DNA of 49,847 bases from Saprospiraceae bacterium (GTDB lineage Bacteria; Bacteroidota; Bacteroidia; Chitinophagales; Saprospiraceae). The first letter of the stretch is position 1. Each line of letters begins with the position of its first letter. Location: the NCBI GenBank assembly GCA_020629915.1, contig JAHDCK010000001.1, forward strand, positions 1 through 49,847. The letters run 5' to 3'. This document shows positions 26,407 to 35,247 of this stretch, piece after piece. Under the pieces are notes generated by a model. It was not told the origin of the DNA. It did not search any database and worked only from the letters and a program-made list of their open reading frames with translations. Made by a program: the position numbers and the translations under genes.

Positions 26407-27606
26407 CTAATTTCCTACCAGAGTTTGATTACCAGTAATGGCTTCTCTGATTATTGGTTTTAACTCCTCAGCCGCAGTAAGCAACAGATCCGGATTGCTG
26501 GGAAAGGGGAGTGGTTTATTACCGAGTTTATTTTTTGTATCTGAGCTTAAAGCCCGCTTATCTCCCCGGAAAGTAGAGGCGTAATTTTCAAAAATAGCTT
26601 CAGAGGTGATAGGAATAGTTTTTATCAATTCTCCGCTTTTATTTTCATAATATTCTAATCGACCACCTACCTTAGCCGATTTAAACTGGTGAACTTCTAC
26701 GATATCCGCCTTGATAGTTTTTTTACGGGCCACTTTGATATCATTGCCATTTTCATCCTTTTTTACATTTCCGTCTTCATCTTTTACATAATCAAAACCA
26801 TCATCAATTTCTTTTTCATCCACGTACTCTTTCTGTTTTTCTTGTTCAGGGCTCACCTGAATTTTTGAAATATTTGCAATGATGTTATAATCAAATTTTT
26901 TATTTACTGAACGGGTTAAAGTGTATTTTACCCAATCGCTGTCCAGCTCTCTTACGCTCATTTGAAGCAATTCTTTTTCAAAGCCAGGAGGTAAAACAGC
27001 TCCGGAGGAGTTTTTCATTTTAAAGAAGACATGATTGGTACCCATAGTTTTAGCCTGATCCATGAGTTTGCTTCTGTCTTTATAGTTGCGATAATACTTT
27101 TTAGTTTTGTTCAGTTCATCCCAGGCTTTTCGAGCTGCCATTTTATCCCCCTGACGGGCTGAATCCATGTTCTTCTGAGCACTGGCATAAAGAAATTCCG
27201 CAGCTTTTTCTCTGGATTCCAGTTCCAAATCATCAGCTTTGACAAACTCAAAAACAGCTTCCCGATCGCCTTCGCTTTTTACGTATAGCGGAATTACTCG
27301 TTCTACAAGTCCTTGCCTCTTTTGTACTCTCTTAAAAATGGAGTTGATCTCCGTCCAGTTATCTGGTTGTCCTTCTTTTTTCAAAGAAGTAATTCTCCGC
27401 ATATCCCTGTCCATAGATTTTGAAAAAGCCTTCTCAAGTGCGAGTATGTCAGAATCCTTCTGGTTTTTTTTGACTAGTTTTTTTACAGCCAATTGAATAG
27501 CATCATCATAATCTCCCTGCCGAACCAATTTTTCAGGGGATGTACAGGAGACAAGAAATGAGGTTAAAATGAAAATAAATAACGAGGTTTTTAAAAGGTT
27601 CTTCAT
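26407..27606 (-). CDS. Lipoprotein of unknown function with TPR-like N-terminus
   Basis: This 399-aa protein begins with a lipoprotein signal (FIFILTSFLVSC). A helical stretch follows (EKLVRQGDYDDAIQLAVKKL, residues about 24-43) that looks like a TPR repeat, then long charged helices. A lysine- and aspartate-rich segment contains DEDGNVKKDENGND, a low-complexity calcium-binding-like loop. I do not recognise a function; it is probably an outer-membrane lipoprotein. The frame extends 16 codons upstream to a TTG, but the ATG at 27606 begins a textbook signal peptide and is preferred. It diverges from the respiratory operon and shares the 457-base upstream region with it. Confidence 0.78.
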   Translation of the reverse strand: MKNLLKTSLFIFILTSFLVSCTSPEKLVRQGDYDDAIQLAVKKLVKKNQKDSDILALEKAFSKSMDRDMRRITSLKKEGQPDNWTEINSIFKRVQKRQGLVERVIPLYVKSEGDREAVFEFVKADDLELESREKAAEFLYASAQKNMDSARQGDKMAARKAWDELNKTKKYYRNYKDRSKLMDQAKTMGTNHVFFKMKNSSGAVLPPGFEKELLQMSVRELDSDWVKYTLTRSVNKKFDYNIIANISKIQVSPEQEKQKEYVDEKEIDDGFDYVKDEDGNVKKDENGNDIKVARKKTIKADIVEVHQFKSAKVGGRLEYYENKSGELIKTIPITSEAIFENYASTFRGDKRALSSDTKNKLGNKPLPFPSNPDLLLTAAEELKPIIREAITGNQTLVGN

Positions 27607-28063
27607 GAAAATGGTGGTTTTGAACACAAATTTGAGTTTGAAAAATCTCCACAAAATAATTGTCCTGTCGATACATTACCAAATGAATTGACAAAAAACG
27701 ACTTTTATCTTAACTTTTATTTTAAAATACTCAACCTAAGGATTATTTCGACTGTTATTTTTTTAACCAACTCATTTTATCAATCAGGAAAACAATATCC
27801 GCATATTTCAATATTTTTTGAAATTTCAAAATTTTGCAAAATTATTGAAAATTAATGCATAATTTTGCGAAATCAACAAGCGCAGAAATAATATTGTACA
27901 AGTTAAGTTCTTTAACTTTTTCTTAACTTATTTAGACGAAATCTAAATAAGGCACAGTTTTGTGGGTTTATTGGTGAAAAGCCGTTTGTATTGTACCTTT
28001 GCGACGTTTATGACGTGGCTTTTACAAACGCATAAATTTCGATAAGTTATAAAGCTGAAAATA
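27607..28063. promoter_or_regulatory. 457-base divergent upstream region of the respiratory operon, rich in dyads
   Basis: No gene is supported here. Five dyads cluster between 27818 and 27950. They are TTGAAATTTCAA (27818-27829), AATTTTGCAAAATT (27830-27843), AAAATTA/TAATTTT (27848-27866), AAGTTAAG/CTTAACTT (around 27900-27928) and TTATTTAGA/TCTAAATAA (27928-27950). The operon promoter follows at 27971-28001. The arrangement suggests control of respiratory gene expression by one or more dyad-binding regulators, though no regulator is identified. Confidence 0.55.
27971..28001 (+). promoter_or_regulatory. Promoter of the act-cox respiratory operon
   Basis: TTG (27971-27973) is followed by 20 bases and TACCTTTG (27994-28001), a full match to the Bacteroidetes -7 element with near-ideal spacing. 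A start near 28008 gives a leader of about 55 bases before actA. Confidence 0.75.
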
Positions 28064-29506
28064 ATGACATATAGGCGATTGATTTACAGCATTTTGTGCT
28101 CAACTATTATCTTCTTCTCCCTTCAAACTACCTTTGCTCAGGGCACTCCTGAGGCCGGAGAAAAATTATTCAAAGCGAACTGTGCTAGCTGCCATGCTAA
28201 GGACATGAAGACGAAATTGACGGGGCCCGCCCTCGCCGGAGTCGTCGGCAGGTGGGAAGATGGCGGTTATCCTATGGAAGACCTCTACGGTTGGATTCGC
28301 AATTCCCAAAAATTGGTTTCCGAAGGACACCCTTACGCCGTTGCACTTTTTAATGAGTACAACAAATCCGTAATGAATGCCTTCCCCAACCTCACCGACC
28401 AAGACATCGAAAGCCTTCTGGCTTATATCGATGGCGTTTCAAACGGGACGTATGGAGTACAACCCGGAACCACCGTTGGAGATCCAGGGATTAATTCTAC
28501 AGAATCAGGAAGTAACTGGTGGGTCTATGCCGGAATTATCGGCTTACTCGCTTTACTTGCTTTTATCCTGAGCAATATTGCCTCCGGCATGTCGAGGGAT
28601 GCTGCCCTTGCCAGAGGAGAAGACTACGAAACGAAGTCCTGGTATGAAATGCTTACCAGCAAATCAACCATCGCCTTCCTTGTTTTCGCAGGTATTATAA
28701 TAGGTGGCTATACTACAGTCAATAATGCCATCGCCTTCAATCGTCAAATTAATTACGGCCCTGAACAACCTATCAATTTCTCTCACGAATTACATGCTGG
28801 AATTAATGGTATCGATTGTCAATACTGCCATGATGGAGCAAGACGCTCTAAGCACGCTGTTATTCCAGCAGTCAATACTTGTATGAATTGCCACACTGCC
28901 GTAAAAGGTAAAAAATACGAAGACTCCGAAAGAGCAGTTCAATCCAAAGTAGAAATTTCTAAAATCTATGCCGCAACCGGTTGGGATCCAATCGGTGGAA
29001 AATACATGGATGATTATAAGAATATGGCTTCTGAAGATATTTCTAAAACCTTTACAAAATGGTTTGAGGATCATTATTTAGAAAGAGCAGAACTTGACCG
29101 GGAGAAAAACAAGAAAAAAGCAGATCGCTTGTTGGAAGAAGTTAAAGGAGATGTGGCCAACCATGTAGAAACGGTGATGGGCTTTGCTCAAAAACCTGTA
29201 GAATGGGTCCGCATACACAACTTGCCAGATCATGCTTATTTCAATCACTCTCAGCACGTTACAGTGGGTGGATTGGAATGTCAGACTTGTCACGGACCCG
29301 TAGAGGAAATGGAGGTAGTTTATCAGCATTCTCCTTTATCAATGGGATGGTGTATTAACTGCCACAGAAAAACGGAAGTTAAATTTGCTGACAATGATTA
29401 CTACGATGCTTACATGAAATTACACGATGATTTAAAATCGGGTAAAATTGATAAAGTGACGGTAGAGGATATTGGCGGATTGGAATGTCAAAAATGCCAC
29501 TATTAG
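28064..29506 (+). CDS. actA: ACIII subunit ActA: multihaem cytochrome c with added N-terminal cytochrome c domain
   Basis: ActA carries electrons from the ACIII core to periplasmic acceptors. This 480-aa protein has a signal peptide (residues 1-26), a class I-type cytochrome c domain (CASCH 40-44, candidate Met ligand near VMNAFPNLTDQD), two membrane helices (about 152-172 and 202-220) and a periplasmic multihaem domain. The latter has five CxxCH motifs: 252-256, 273-277, 406-410, 430-434 and 475-479. The total is six haem sites, one more than the pentahaem ActA described from Rhodothermus marinus. The extra site is the N-terminal domain, which could hand electrons to the oxidase. It is the first gene of the operon, 63 bases downstream of the predicted transcript start. 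A start at ATG 28064 fits the signal peptide. Confidence 0.9.
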   Translation: MTYRRLIYSILCSTIIFFSLQTTFAQGTPEAGEKLFKANCASCHAKDMKTKLTGPALAGVVGRWEDGGYPMEDLYGWIRNSQKLVSEGHPYAVALFNEYNKSVMNAFPNLTDQDIESLLAYIDGVSNGTYGVQPGTTVGDPGINSTESGSNWWVYAGIIGLLALLAFILSNIASGMSRDAALARGEDYETKSWYEMLTSKSTIAFLVFAGIIIGGYTTVNNAIAFNRQINYGPEQPINFSHELHAGINGIDCQYCHDGARRSKHAVIPAVNTCMNCHTAVKGKKYEDSERAVQSKVEISKIYAATGWDPIGGKYMDDYKNMASEDISKTFTKWFEDHYLERAELDREKNKKKADRLLEEVKGDVANHVETVMGFAQKPVEWVRIHNLPDHAYFNHSQHVTVGGLECQTCHGPVEEMEVVYQHSPLSMGWCINCHRKTEVKFADNDYYDAYMKLHDDLKSGKIDKVTVEDIGGLECQKCHY

Positions 29507-29578
29507 AAAAATACCTTTTAGGAGGTTTTTATATATAATTTTATAATAACAATTAGAAACAACTATATCCGGAACCCT

Positions 29579-32500
29579 ATGAAAGATAATCATGAAGTTT
29601 GGATAGGTGCCGAAGATTTAACTCAGGACGAGTCCTATATAAAATCCGGCGAACAAGAATTTTTTGAGCTGCCCATCGCAGAAGCCCTTTCTAAGGAGGA
29701 AGCAGCCATTGAAAAGGCAACGAGCAATGCCAGTCGCCGGGACTTTTTGAAATACGTTGGATTCAGCTTGACAGCTGCGACGGTCGCTTCCGCTTGTGAG
29801 GCCCCGCTCCGTAAAGCCATTCCCTACGTTTCCAAGCCCGACGCTATCGTTCCGGGTGTAGCGACTTACTACGCTTCTACTTTTGTGCAAGGAGGGGATA
29901 TTTGTCCTATTCTTGTTAAAACAAGAGATGGCCGGCCCATCAAAATAGAAGGGAATCCCGGTTCTAAAATGACGCTCGGTGGAACGAGTGCCCGCGCGCA
30001 GGCTAGTGTCCTGAGCTTATACGATACTAATCGTCTGGAAGTTCCGGGGCAAGTAAGTGATGGGAAAGCAAGCGAAATGAACTGGGAGGAATTTGATAAA
30101 GAAATTGCAGGAAAACTGAATGCGGGGTCTAGTATAAGAATCGTTTCTCATACTATCTTAAGTCCTACCTTAAAGAAAGCTATTCAGGATTTTAGAAATA
30201 AATATCCACAAACAAAAGTAGTTCAGTATGATCCGGTATCTGCTTCCGGTTTGTTGGATGCCAACAATAAATCATTTGGATTAAGAGCTGTTCCATCCTA
30301 CAAATTCCAAAATGCGAATGTTATTGTAGGATTTGATTGCGACTTTTTAGGTACTTGGATTTCTCCTATAGAATACGCAGCTCAATATGCTCAAAATAGA
30401 AATCTGGAAAGTATCCAAGCAGGAACGAGAAGCCACCACGTCCAAGTGGAGAGCGGAATGTCCCTGACAGGTTCTAACGCAGATAACAGAATATTAGTAA
30501 AACCTTCTGAGCAGGGGGCAGCAATCTTAGCATTGTATAATGCAGTAGCTGGTGCCACGGGAGGAGCAAGTGCAGGCGGAACGCCTACTTTTTCCAATAA
30601 AAAAGCAGCTAAAGCTTTAGCAAATTTGGGTAAACGTCTGGCTGAAAACAGAGGCCGTTCGTTGGTGGTCTCCGGTTCAAATGACATCAATCAGCAAATA
30701 CTGGTCAATGGAATCAATGCCATGTTAGGAAGTTACGGAGCGACCATTGACTGGAGCCGACCTTCCAACCAAAGACAAGGAAAAGATGCGGATATTCAGG
30801 GTTTGATTAGTGAAATGAGTGGAGTAGATGCGGTCATCGTTATGGGCGGAGCCAATCCGGCTTATGATATTCCCAATGCAGATAAATTTGCAGAGGCCTT
30901 ATCTAAAGTAAAGGTTTCTATTTCTATGAATCCTTCTCTGGATGAAACAGCATCGGTATGTAAATATGTCGCTCCGGATCATCATTACTTAGAATCCTGG
31001 GGAGATGCTGAGGCTAAAGCCGGAGAATACTCCTTGATTCAGCCGACTATTGCACCACTTTTTAAAACCAGAAGTGCAGGAGAATCCCTCCTGATCTGGG
31101 CAGGAAGTGCGTCTTTAGATAAAAATGCCGAGCAGCCTTACTATGAATACCTTAAATCAAACTGGCAAGCTGGAATGTTCGGTGGCCAGTCCAAATATGC
31201 TTCTTTCCGAGGCTTCTGGGATAACGCCCTACACGATGGTTTGCTGACCACTTATGGTGGTGGAGCCGGAGCCGGAGCTTTTTCCGGTGATGTAAGTGGA
31301 GCCGCTTCTGCTATTAAAACAGGAGCTGCAGGAGAAGTAGAAATCAACTTTTATGAAACGGTAAATCTGGGAGACGGACATCATGCCAACAATCCATGGT
31401 TAATGGAAATGCCGGATCCGGTTAATCGTTGTGCCTGGCAAAACTACCTGAGCGTTCCTGTAAAATGGGATGGCGTAAATGATTATAATGGTTTTAACGG
31501 ATTAAAAGACGGAGACCTGGTAACGGTTGCTGTGAATGGAGTAGAATATACCGTCCCTGTAATCCGACAGTTTGGTCAAATGGAAGGAACAGTTTCCTTG
31601 GCTTTGGGTTATGGTAGAACAAGTGCAGGGAAGGTTGGAAACAAAGCAGGTGTAGATGTTTATAAAATGATGAAAGCGACACCTGGCGGTACTCAATATC
31701 ATGGTGTTGCTAGTGTTTCTAATAAAAAAGGAACCGTTGAGAGCTTTGCTTGTATTCAATATCACCATACCTATGGAGTAACTGGACCAGATCAGGAAGA
31801 TGGAGGTAAAACCATCAATGTGGATGAGAAAGTCCTCGGCCACAAAGGGTATCAGGGATCATTGACCGGACGTTCGGTCATGTATACTACAAATATTAAA
31901 GATCTCAAGAAATTTGAGGGCGAACTGAAGCACAAACGCGAACATGCCCAGCATTTAAATAGCAAAACATTATATCCGTTTGATGAATATACTGAGAAGT
32001 TCTATTCTCAGGGGCATCACTGGGGAATGTCTGTGGATATGAATGCTTGTATCGGTTGTGGTGCTTGCCAGGTAGCTTGTATTGCAGAAAACAATGTACC
32101 GGTGGTAGGCGAATTTGAAGTGTCTCGCCACCACGAAATGACCTGGATGCGCATCGACCGCTATTATTATGGAGATGTAGAAAACCCAAATACGGTTTAT
32201 CAACCCATGATGTGTCAGCACTGTGATAACGCACCTTGTGAAAATGTATGCCCGGTATCGGCAACGAACCATAGCTCTGAAGGATTAAATCAAATGACCT
32301 ATAACCGTTGTATCGGAACGCGATATTGTGCAAATAACTGTCCTTACAAGGTTAGAAGATTCAACTGGAAAGATTATATGACAGCGGATTTGTTCCCGGT
32401 AAACGAGGTGGATTTGAATCGTTTCCGTACGGATGAACCAGCTTACTATATGCAGGACAATCTGGAAAGAATGGTCTTGAATCCGGATGTAACGGTTCGC

Positions 32501-32791
32501 TCCCGTGGAGTCATTGAAAAATGTAGTTTCTGCGTACAGCGTATTCAGGAAGGAAAATTGACCGCCAAGAAAGAGGGAAGAAGATTAGGTGATAATGATG
32601 TAAAAACAGCGTGTCAAACAGCTTGTCCAACTGGTGCTATTGTATTTGGTGACCAGAATAATAAAGCATCTCGAATAGCTGAGCGTAATGCCTCCAGTTT
32701 AAATTATTACGTTCTGGAAGAGGTGAATACTCAATCTTCTGTAGGTTATATCGCTAAGGTGAATAGCCGGGATGAAGATTTAGACGCCTAA
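29579..32791 (+). CDS. actB: ACIII subunit ActB: Fe-S and molybdopterin-oxidoreductase-like subunit
   Basis: This 1070-aa periplasmic subunit fuses a molybdopterin oxidoreductase-like domain (residues about 85-720) with a four-cluster ferredoxin-type domain (about 815-1025). Cluster motifs are CIGCGACQVAC, CQHCDNAPCENVCP, CANNCPYK and CSFCVQ with CQTACPTG. The N-terminus carries a twin-arginine motif RRDFLK (53-58) followed by a hydrophobic stretch and Cys73 (SACEAP), so it is probably exported folded by Tat and may be lipidated. The twin-arginine motif sits unusually far in, after about 50 polar residues. In studied ACIII complexes the ActB molybdopterin domain has no cofactor, and the clusters form a wire toward ActA. 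It lies 72 bases after actA. Confidence 0.95.
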   Translation: MKDNHEVWIGAEDLTQDESYIKSGEQEFFELPIAEALSKEEAAIEKATSNASRRDFLKYVGFSLTAATVASACEAPLRKAIPYVSKPDAIVPGVATYYASTFVQGGDICPILVKTRDGRPIKIEGNPGSKMTLGGTSARAQASVLSLYDTNRLEVPGQVSDGKASEMNWEEFDKEIAGKLNAGSSIRIVSHTILSPTLKKAIQDFRNKYPQTKVVQYDPVSASGLLDANNKSFGLRAVPSYKFQNANVIVGFDCDFLGTWISPIEYAAQYAQNRNLESIQAGTRSHHVQVESGMSLTGSNADNRILVKPSEQGAAILALYNAVAGATGGASAGGTPTFSNKKAAKALANLGKRLAENRGRSLVVSGSNDINQQILVNGINAMLGSYGATIDWSRPSNQRQGKDADIQGLISEMSGVDAVIVMGGANPAYDIPNADKFAEALSKVKVSISMNPSLDETASVCKYVAPDHHYLESWGDAEAKAGEYSLIQPTIAPLFKTRSAGESLLIWAGSASLDKNAEQPYYEYLKSNWQAGMFGGQSKYASFRGFWDNALHDGLLTTYGGGAGAGAFSGDVSGAASAIKTGAAGEVEINFYETVNLGDGHHANNPWLMEMPDPVNRCAWQNYLSVPVKWDGVNDYNGFNGLKDGDLVTVAVNGVEYTVPVIRQFGQMEGTVSLALGYGRTSAGKVGNKAGVDVYKMMKATPGGTQYHGVASVSNKKGTVESFACIQYHHTYGVTGPDQEDGGKTINVDEKVLGHKGYQGSLTGRSVMYTTNIKDLKKFEGELKHKREHAQHLNSKTLYPFDEYTEKFYSQGHHWGMSVDMNACIGCGACQVACIAENNVPVVGEFEVSRHHEMTWMRIDRYYYGDVENPNTVYQPMMCQHCDNAPCENVCPVSATNHSSEGLNQMTYNRCIGTRYCANNCPYKVRRFNWKDYMTADLFPVNEVDLNRFRTDEPAYYMQDNLERMVLNPDVTVRSRGVIEKCSFCVQRIQEGKLTAKKEGRRLGDNDVKTACQTACPTGAIVFGDQNNKASRIAERNASSLNYYVLEEVNTQSSVGYIAKVNSRDEDLDA

Positions 32792-32869
32792 TTTTTTTAT
32801 AAAAAAATACTCAATCTAAAGGGTTTTTATTTTAAAATAAGTAAAAATTCTATATAAAAAGATTTTAAT

Positions 32870-34648
32870 ATGAGTGCTGTTGTAGCAAAAGTCCGTAAAC
32901 CACTAATTGAAGGGTACAAAACGTACCACGACATCACGGAGGATATTTGTTCTCCTACGGAAAAAGTGCCTAATATTTGGTGGATCGTTGGAATGGTAGC
33001 CTCCCTGTCCTTACTGGCATTTGGAGGATTCTGTCTGCTTTATACCATTTGGTTTGGTATAGGTACCTGGAATCTGAACCGAACCATCGGCTGGGGTTGG
33101 GATATTACCAACTTTGTTTGGTGGATTGGTATCGGTCACGCCGGAACCCTAATTTCCGCCATCCTCCTCCTCTTCCGTCAGAAATGGCGTACAGGAGTAA
33201 ACCGGGCAGCAGAGGCCATGACGATTTTTGCCGTAATCTGTGCAGCCATGTTTCCCGGAATTCACACAGGCCGTCCCTGGTTTGACTGGTTTATGTTCCC
33301 TTATCCAAATACGCGCGGACCGCTTTGGGTAAACTTCAACTCACCACTTCTTTGGGATCTTTTTGCAATTAGTACTTATTTTACCGTATCTCTTTTATTC
33401 TGGTACACAGGTTTAGTTCCGGATTTAGCGACTCTTAGGGATCGTTCTACTGGAATGAGAAAGAAAATATACAATTTCTTTTCATTTGGCTGGACAGGAG
33501 CCGCCAAACACTGGCAAAGATGGGAATCTCTTTCGTTGATTCTTGCCGGGCTTGCTACACCTCTTGTACTTTCAGTACACACCATCGTATCCTTTGACTT
33601 CGCCACATCGGTAATTCCCGGATGGCATACAACTATCTTCCCTCCTTATTTCGTAGCAGGAGCAATTTTCTCTGGATTCGCCATGGTACTCACACTGATG
33701 TTAATCACCAGAAAAGTATTGAAACTCGAAGAATATATTACACTCGAGCACATCGAGTCTATGAATAAAATTATCCTTCTGACGGGAACTATCGTAGGGG
33801 TGGCTTACCTCACGGAGTTGTTTATCGCCTGGTATTCTGGATATGTTTATGAGCAGTTTGCATTTTATAACAGAGCTTTAGGGCCTTATTGGTGGTCTTA
33901 CTTTGCGATGATGTCCTGCAACGTGTTATCCCCACAGTTTTTCTGGTTCAAAAAAATCAGAAGAAGTATTGTATGGACATTCGTTCTTTCTATCGTCGTA
34001 AATATTGGAATGTGGTTTGAGCGATTTGTAATTATCGCAACTACACTAGCCAGAGATTATCTCCCATCAAGTTGGAGTTACTATTCTCCAACTTGGGTTG
34101 AGGTAGGGGTTTACATATTGACCTTTGGATTATTCATGACTTTATTCCTGATCTTTTGCAGAGTTGCTCCGGTAATTGCTGTGGCTGAGGTAAAGAGTAT
34201 TTTAAAATCCAGTGGAGATCAATATGTTGGGCCGAATGCAAAAGAGCACCACCATGATGATCATCACCAGGACGAAACAATTGCAGCAAAAGTAGATGAT
34301 GTGGCAGAAGATACTACTTACAGTTCTTCATCTGGAGTGAGTGCAGAAACAGATACTCAAACCGAGACAGAAGAAGTTGTCGTAGCTCCGCCTTCTGCCA
34401 AAGACGATTTGAAAAAAGTAGAGGGCATCGGGCCAAAAATTGAAGGCCTTTTGAACGATGCCGGAATTTATACCTGGAGACAATTAGCTAATACTAAAGT
34501 AGAATTCATCAAAGAAGTTTTGGATAAAGCAGGCCCAAGATACCGCATACATGATCCGGGTACCTGGCCAAAGCAAGCAGAAATGGCTGCAGATGGTCTA
34601 TGGGATGAGCTGAAAAAATGGCAGGATGAATTAGACGGAGGTAAATAA
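32870..34648 (+). CDS. actC: ACIII subunit ActC: NrfD-like quinol-oxidising membrane subunit with C-terminal HhH domain
   Basis: The core (residues about 1-445) is a polysulfide-reductase NrfD-type integral membrane protein with around ten helices. It forms the quinol site and part of the proton path of ACIII. After it come a His/Asp-rich stretch (KEHHHDDHHQDE, about 462-473), a Thr/Glu-rich linker and a C-terminal domain (about 510-592). This domain contains the helix-hairpin-helix motif VEGIGPKIEGLLNDAGI and the segment RIHDPGTWPKQAEMAADG. That HhH module is known to me as an appendage on other Bacteroidetes proteins, including some ribosomal L21 proteins, but is unexpected on a membrane oxidoreductase. 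The protein is 592 aa, so about 120 residues are appended. It lies 78 bases after actB. Confidence 0.93.
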   Translation: MSAVVAKVRKPLIEGYKTYHDITEDICSPTEKVPNIWWIVGMVASLSLLAFGGFCLLYTIWFGIGTWNLNRTIGWGWDITNFVWWIGIGHAGTLISAILLLFRQKWRTGVNRAAEAMTIFAVICAAMFPGIHTGRPWFDWFMFPYPNTRGPLWVNFNSPLLWDLFAISTYFTVSLLFWYTGLVPDLATLRDRSTGMRKKIYNFFSFGWTGAAKHWQRWESLSLILAGLATPLVLSVHTIVSFDFATSVIPGWHTTIFPPYFVAGAIFSGFAMVLTLMLITRKVLKLEEYITLEHIESMNKIILLTGTIVGVAYLTELFIAWYSGYVYEQFAFYNRALGPYWWSYFAMMSCNVLSPQFFWFKKIRRSIVWTFVLSIVVNIGMWFERFVIIATTLARDYLPSSWSYYSPTWVEVGVYILTFGLFMTLFLIFCRVAPVIAVAEVKSILKSSGDQYVGPNAKEHHHDDHHQDETIAAKVDDVAEDTTYSSSSGVSAETDTQTETEEVVVAPPSAKDDLKKVEGIGPKIEGLLNDAGIYTWRQLANTKVEFIKEVLDKAGPRYRIHDPGTWPKQAEMAADGLWDELKKWQDELDGGK

Positions 34649-34662
34649 TCCTAGAATTAGGA

Positions 34663-34680
34663 ATTTTATTATAATAAAAT
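34663..34680. repeat. Perfect 18-bp A/T palindrome between actC and actD
   Basis: ATTTTATTATAATAAAAT reads the same on both strands and fills most of the 46-base gap between two operon genes. A second dyad, TCCTA/TAGGA, lies just before it (34649-34662). It is one of several such palindromes at gene junctions in this operon. Confidence 0.6.
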
Positions 34681-34694
34681 AATAAACCAGTAAA

Positions 34695-35219
34695 ATGGCA
34701 AAAGACATCATTTTTGGATTGTACAATGACGAGGAACACCTCATGGCCGCAGTGGACAAGGCAAATGAGGCAGGACTTGACATTTGGAATGTGTACACCC
34801 CCTTCCCGGTTCACGGTTTAGATCCCAAGTTGGGGTTGTCGGAATCCCGGTTGCACATTGCCGGATTTGTTTTCGGTATGATGGGAACGCTGACAGCATT
34901 CCTGGGGATGACCTGGATTTTTACAAGAGACTGGCCTATCATCTTTGGGGGAAAACCCTATTGGTCTGTTCCTGCATTTATACCGATTACTTTTGAGTTG
35001 ACGGTACTATTTGCATCCATTGGAATGGTAGTGGTATTTTACACCGTTTGCGGTCTTGGCCCTGGTGTAACGAATCCCGTTTTAGATGATCGAATTACAG
35101 ATGATAAATTTTGTCTGGCATTCGATGCTAACGGATTGTCTGATTCCGAACTGGATAAATACCGAGATTTCCTGAACGGGACTCGACACATAGCTGAAGT
35201 ACATTTGAAATCGATTTAA
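34695..35219 (+). CDS. actD: ACIII subunit ActD (DUF3341 family)
   Basis: This 174-aa DUF3341 membrane subunit stabilises the ACIII core. An N-terminal soluble part contains the family start (GLYNDEEHLMAAVDKANEAG, a ferredoxin-like fold). Two membrane helices follow (about 54-75, FVFGMMGTLTAFLGMTWIF; about 95-120), then a short C-terminal domain with the DDRITDDKFCLAFD segment. Its length is normal for the family. It sits between actC and actE with gaps of 46 and 28 bases, consistent with a single transcript. Confidence 0.95.
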   Translation: MAKDIIFGLYNDEEHLMAAVDKANEAGLDIWNVYTPFPVHGLDPKLGLSESRLHIAGFVFGMMGTLTAFLGMTWIFTRDWPIIFGGKPYWSVPAFIPITFELTVLFASIGMVVVFYTVCGLGPGVTNPVLDDRITDDKFCLAFDANGLSDSELDKYRDFLNGTRHIAEVHLKSI

Positions 35220-35247
35220 GAAATTAGTTGTTGATATATTATATAAA

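Noticed and set aside
29520-29525. AGGAGG, a perfect Shine-Dalgarno-like word between actA and actB
   Set aside because: It lies more than 50 bases from the actB start with no nearer start codon, and the other genes of this operon show no such sequence upstream.
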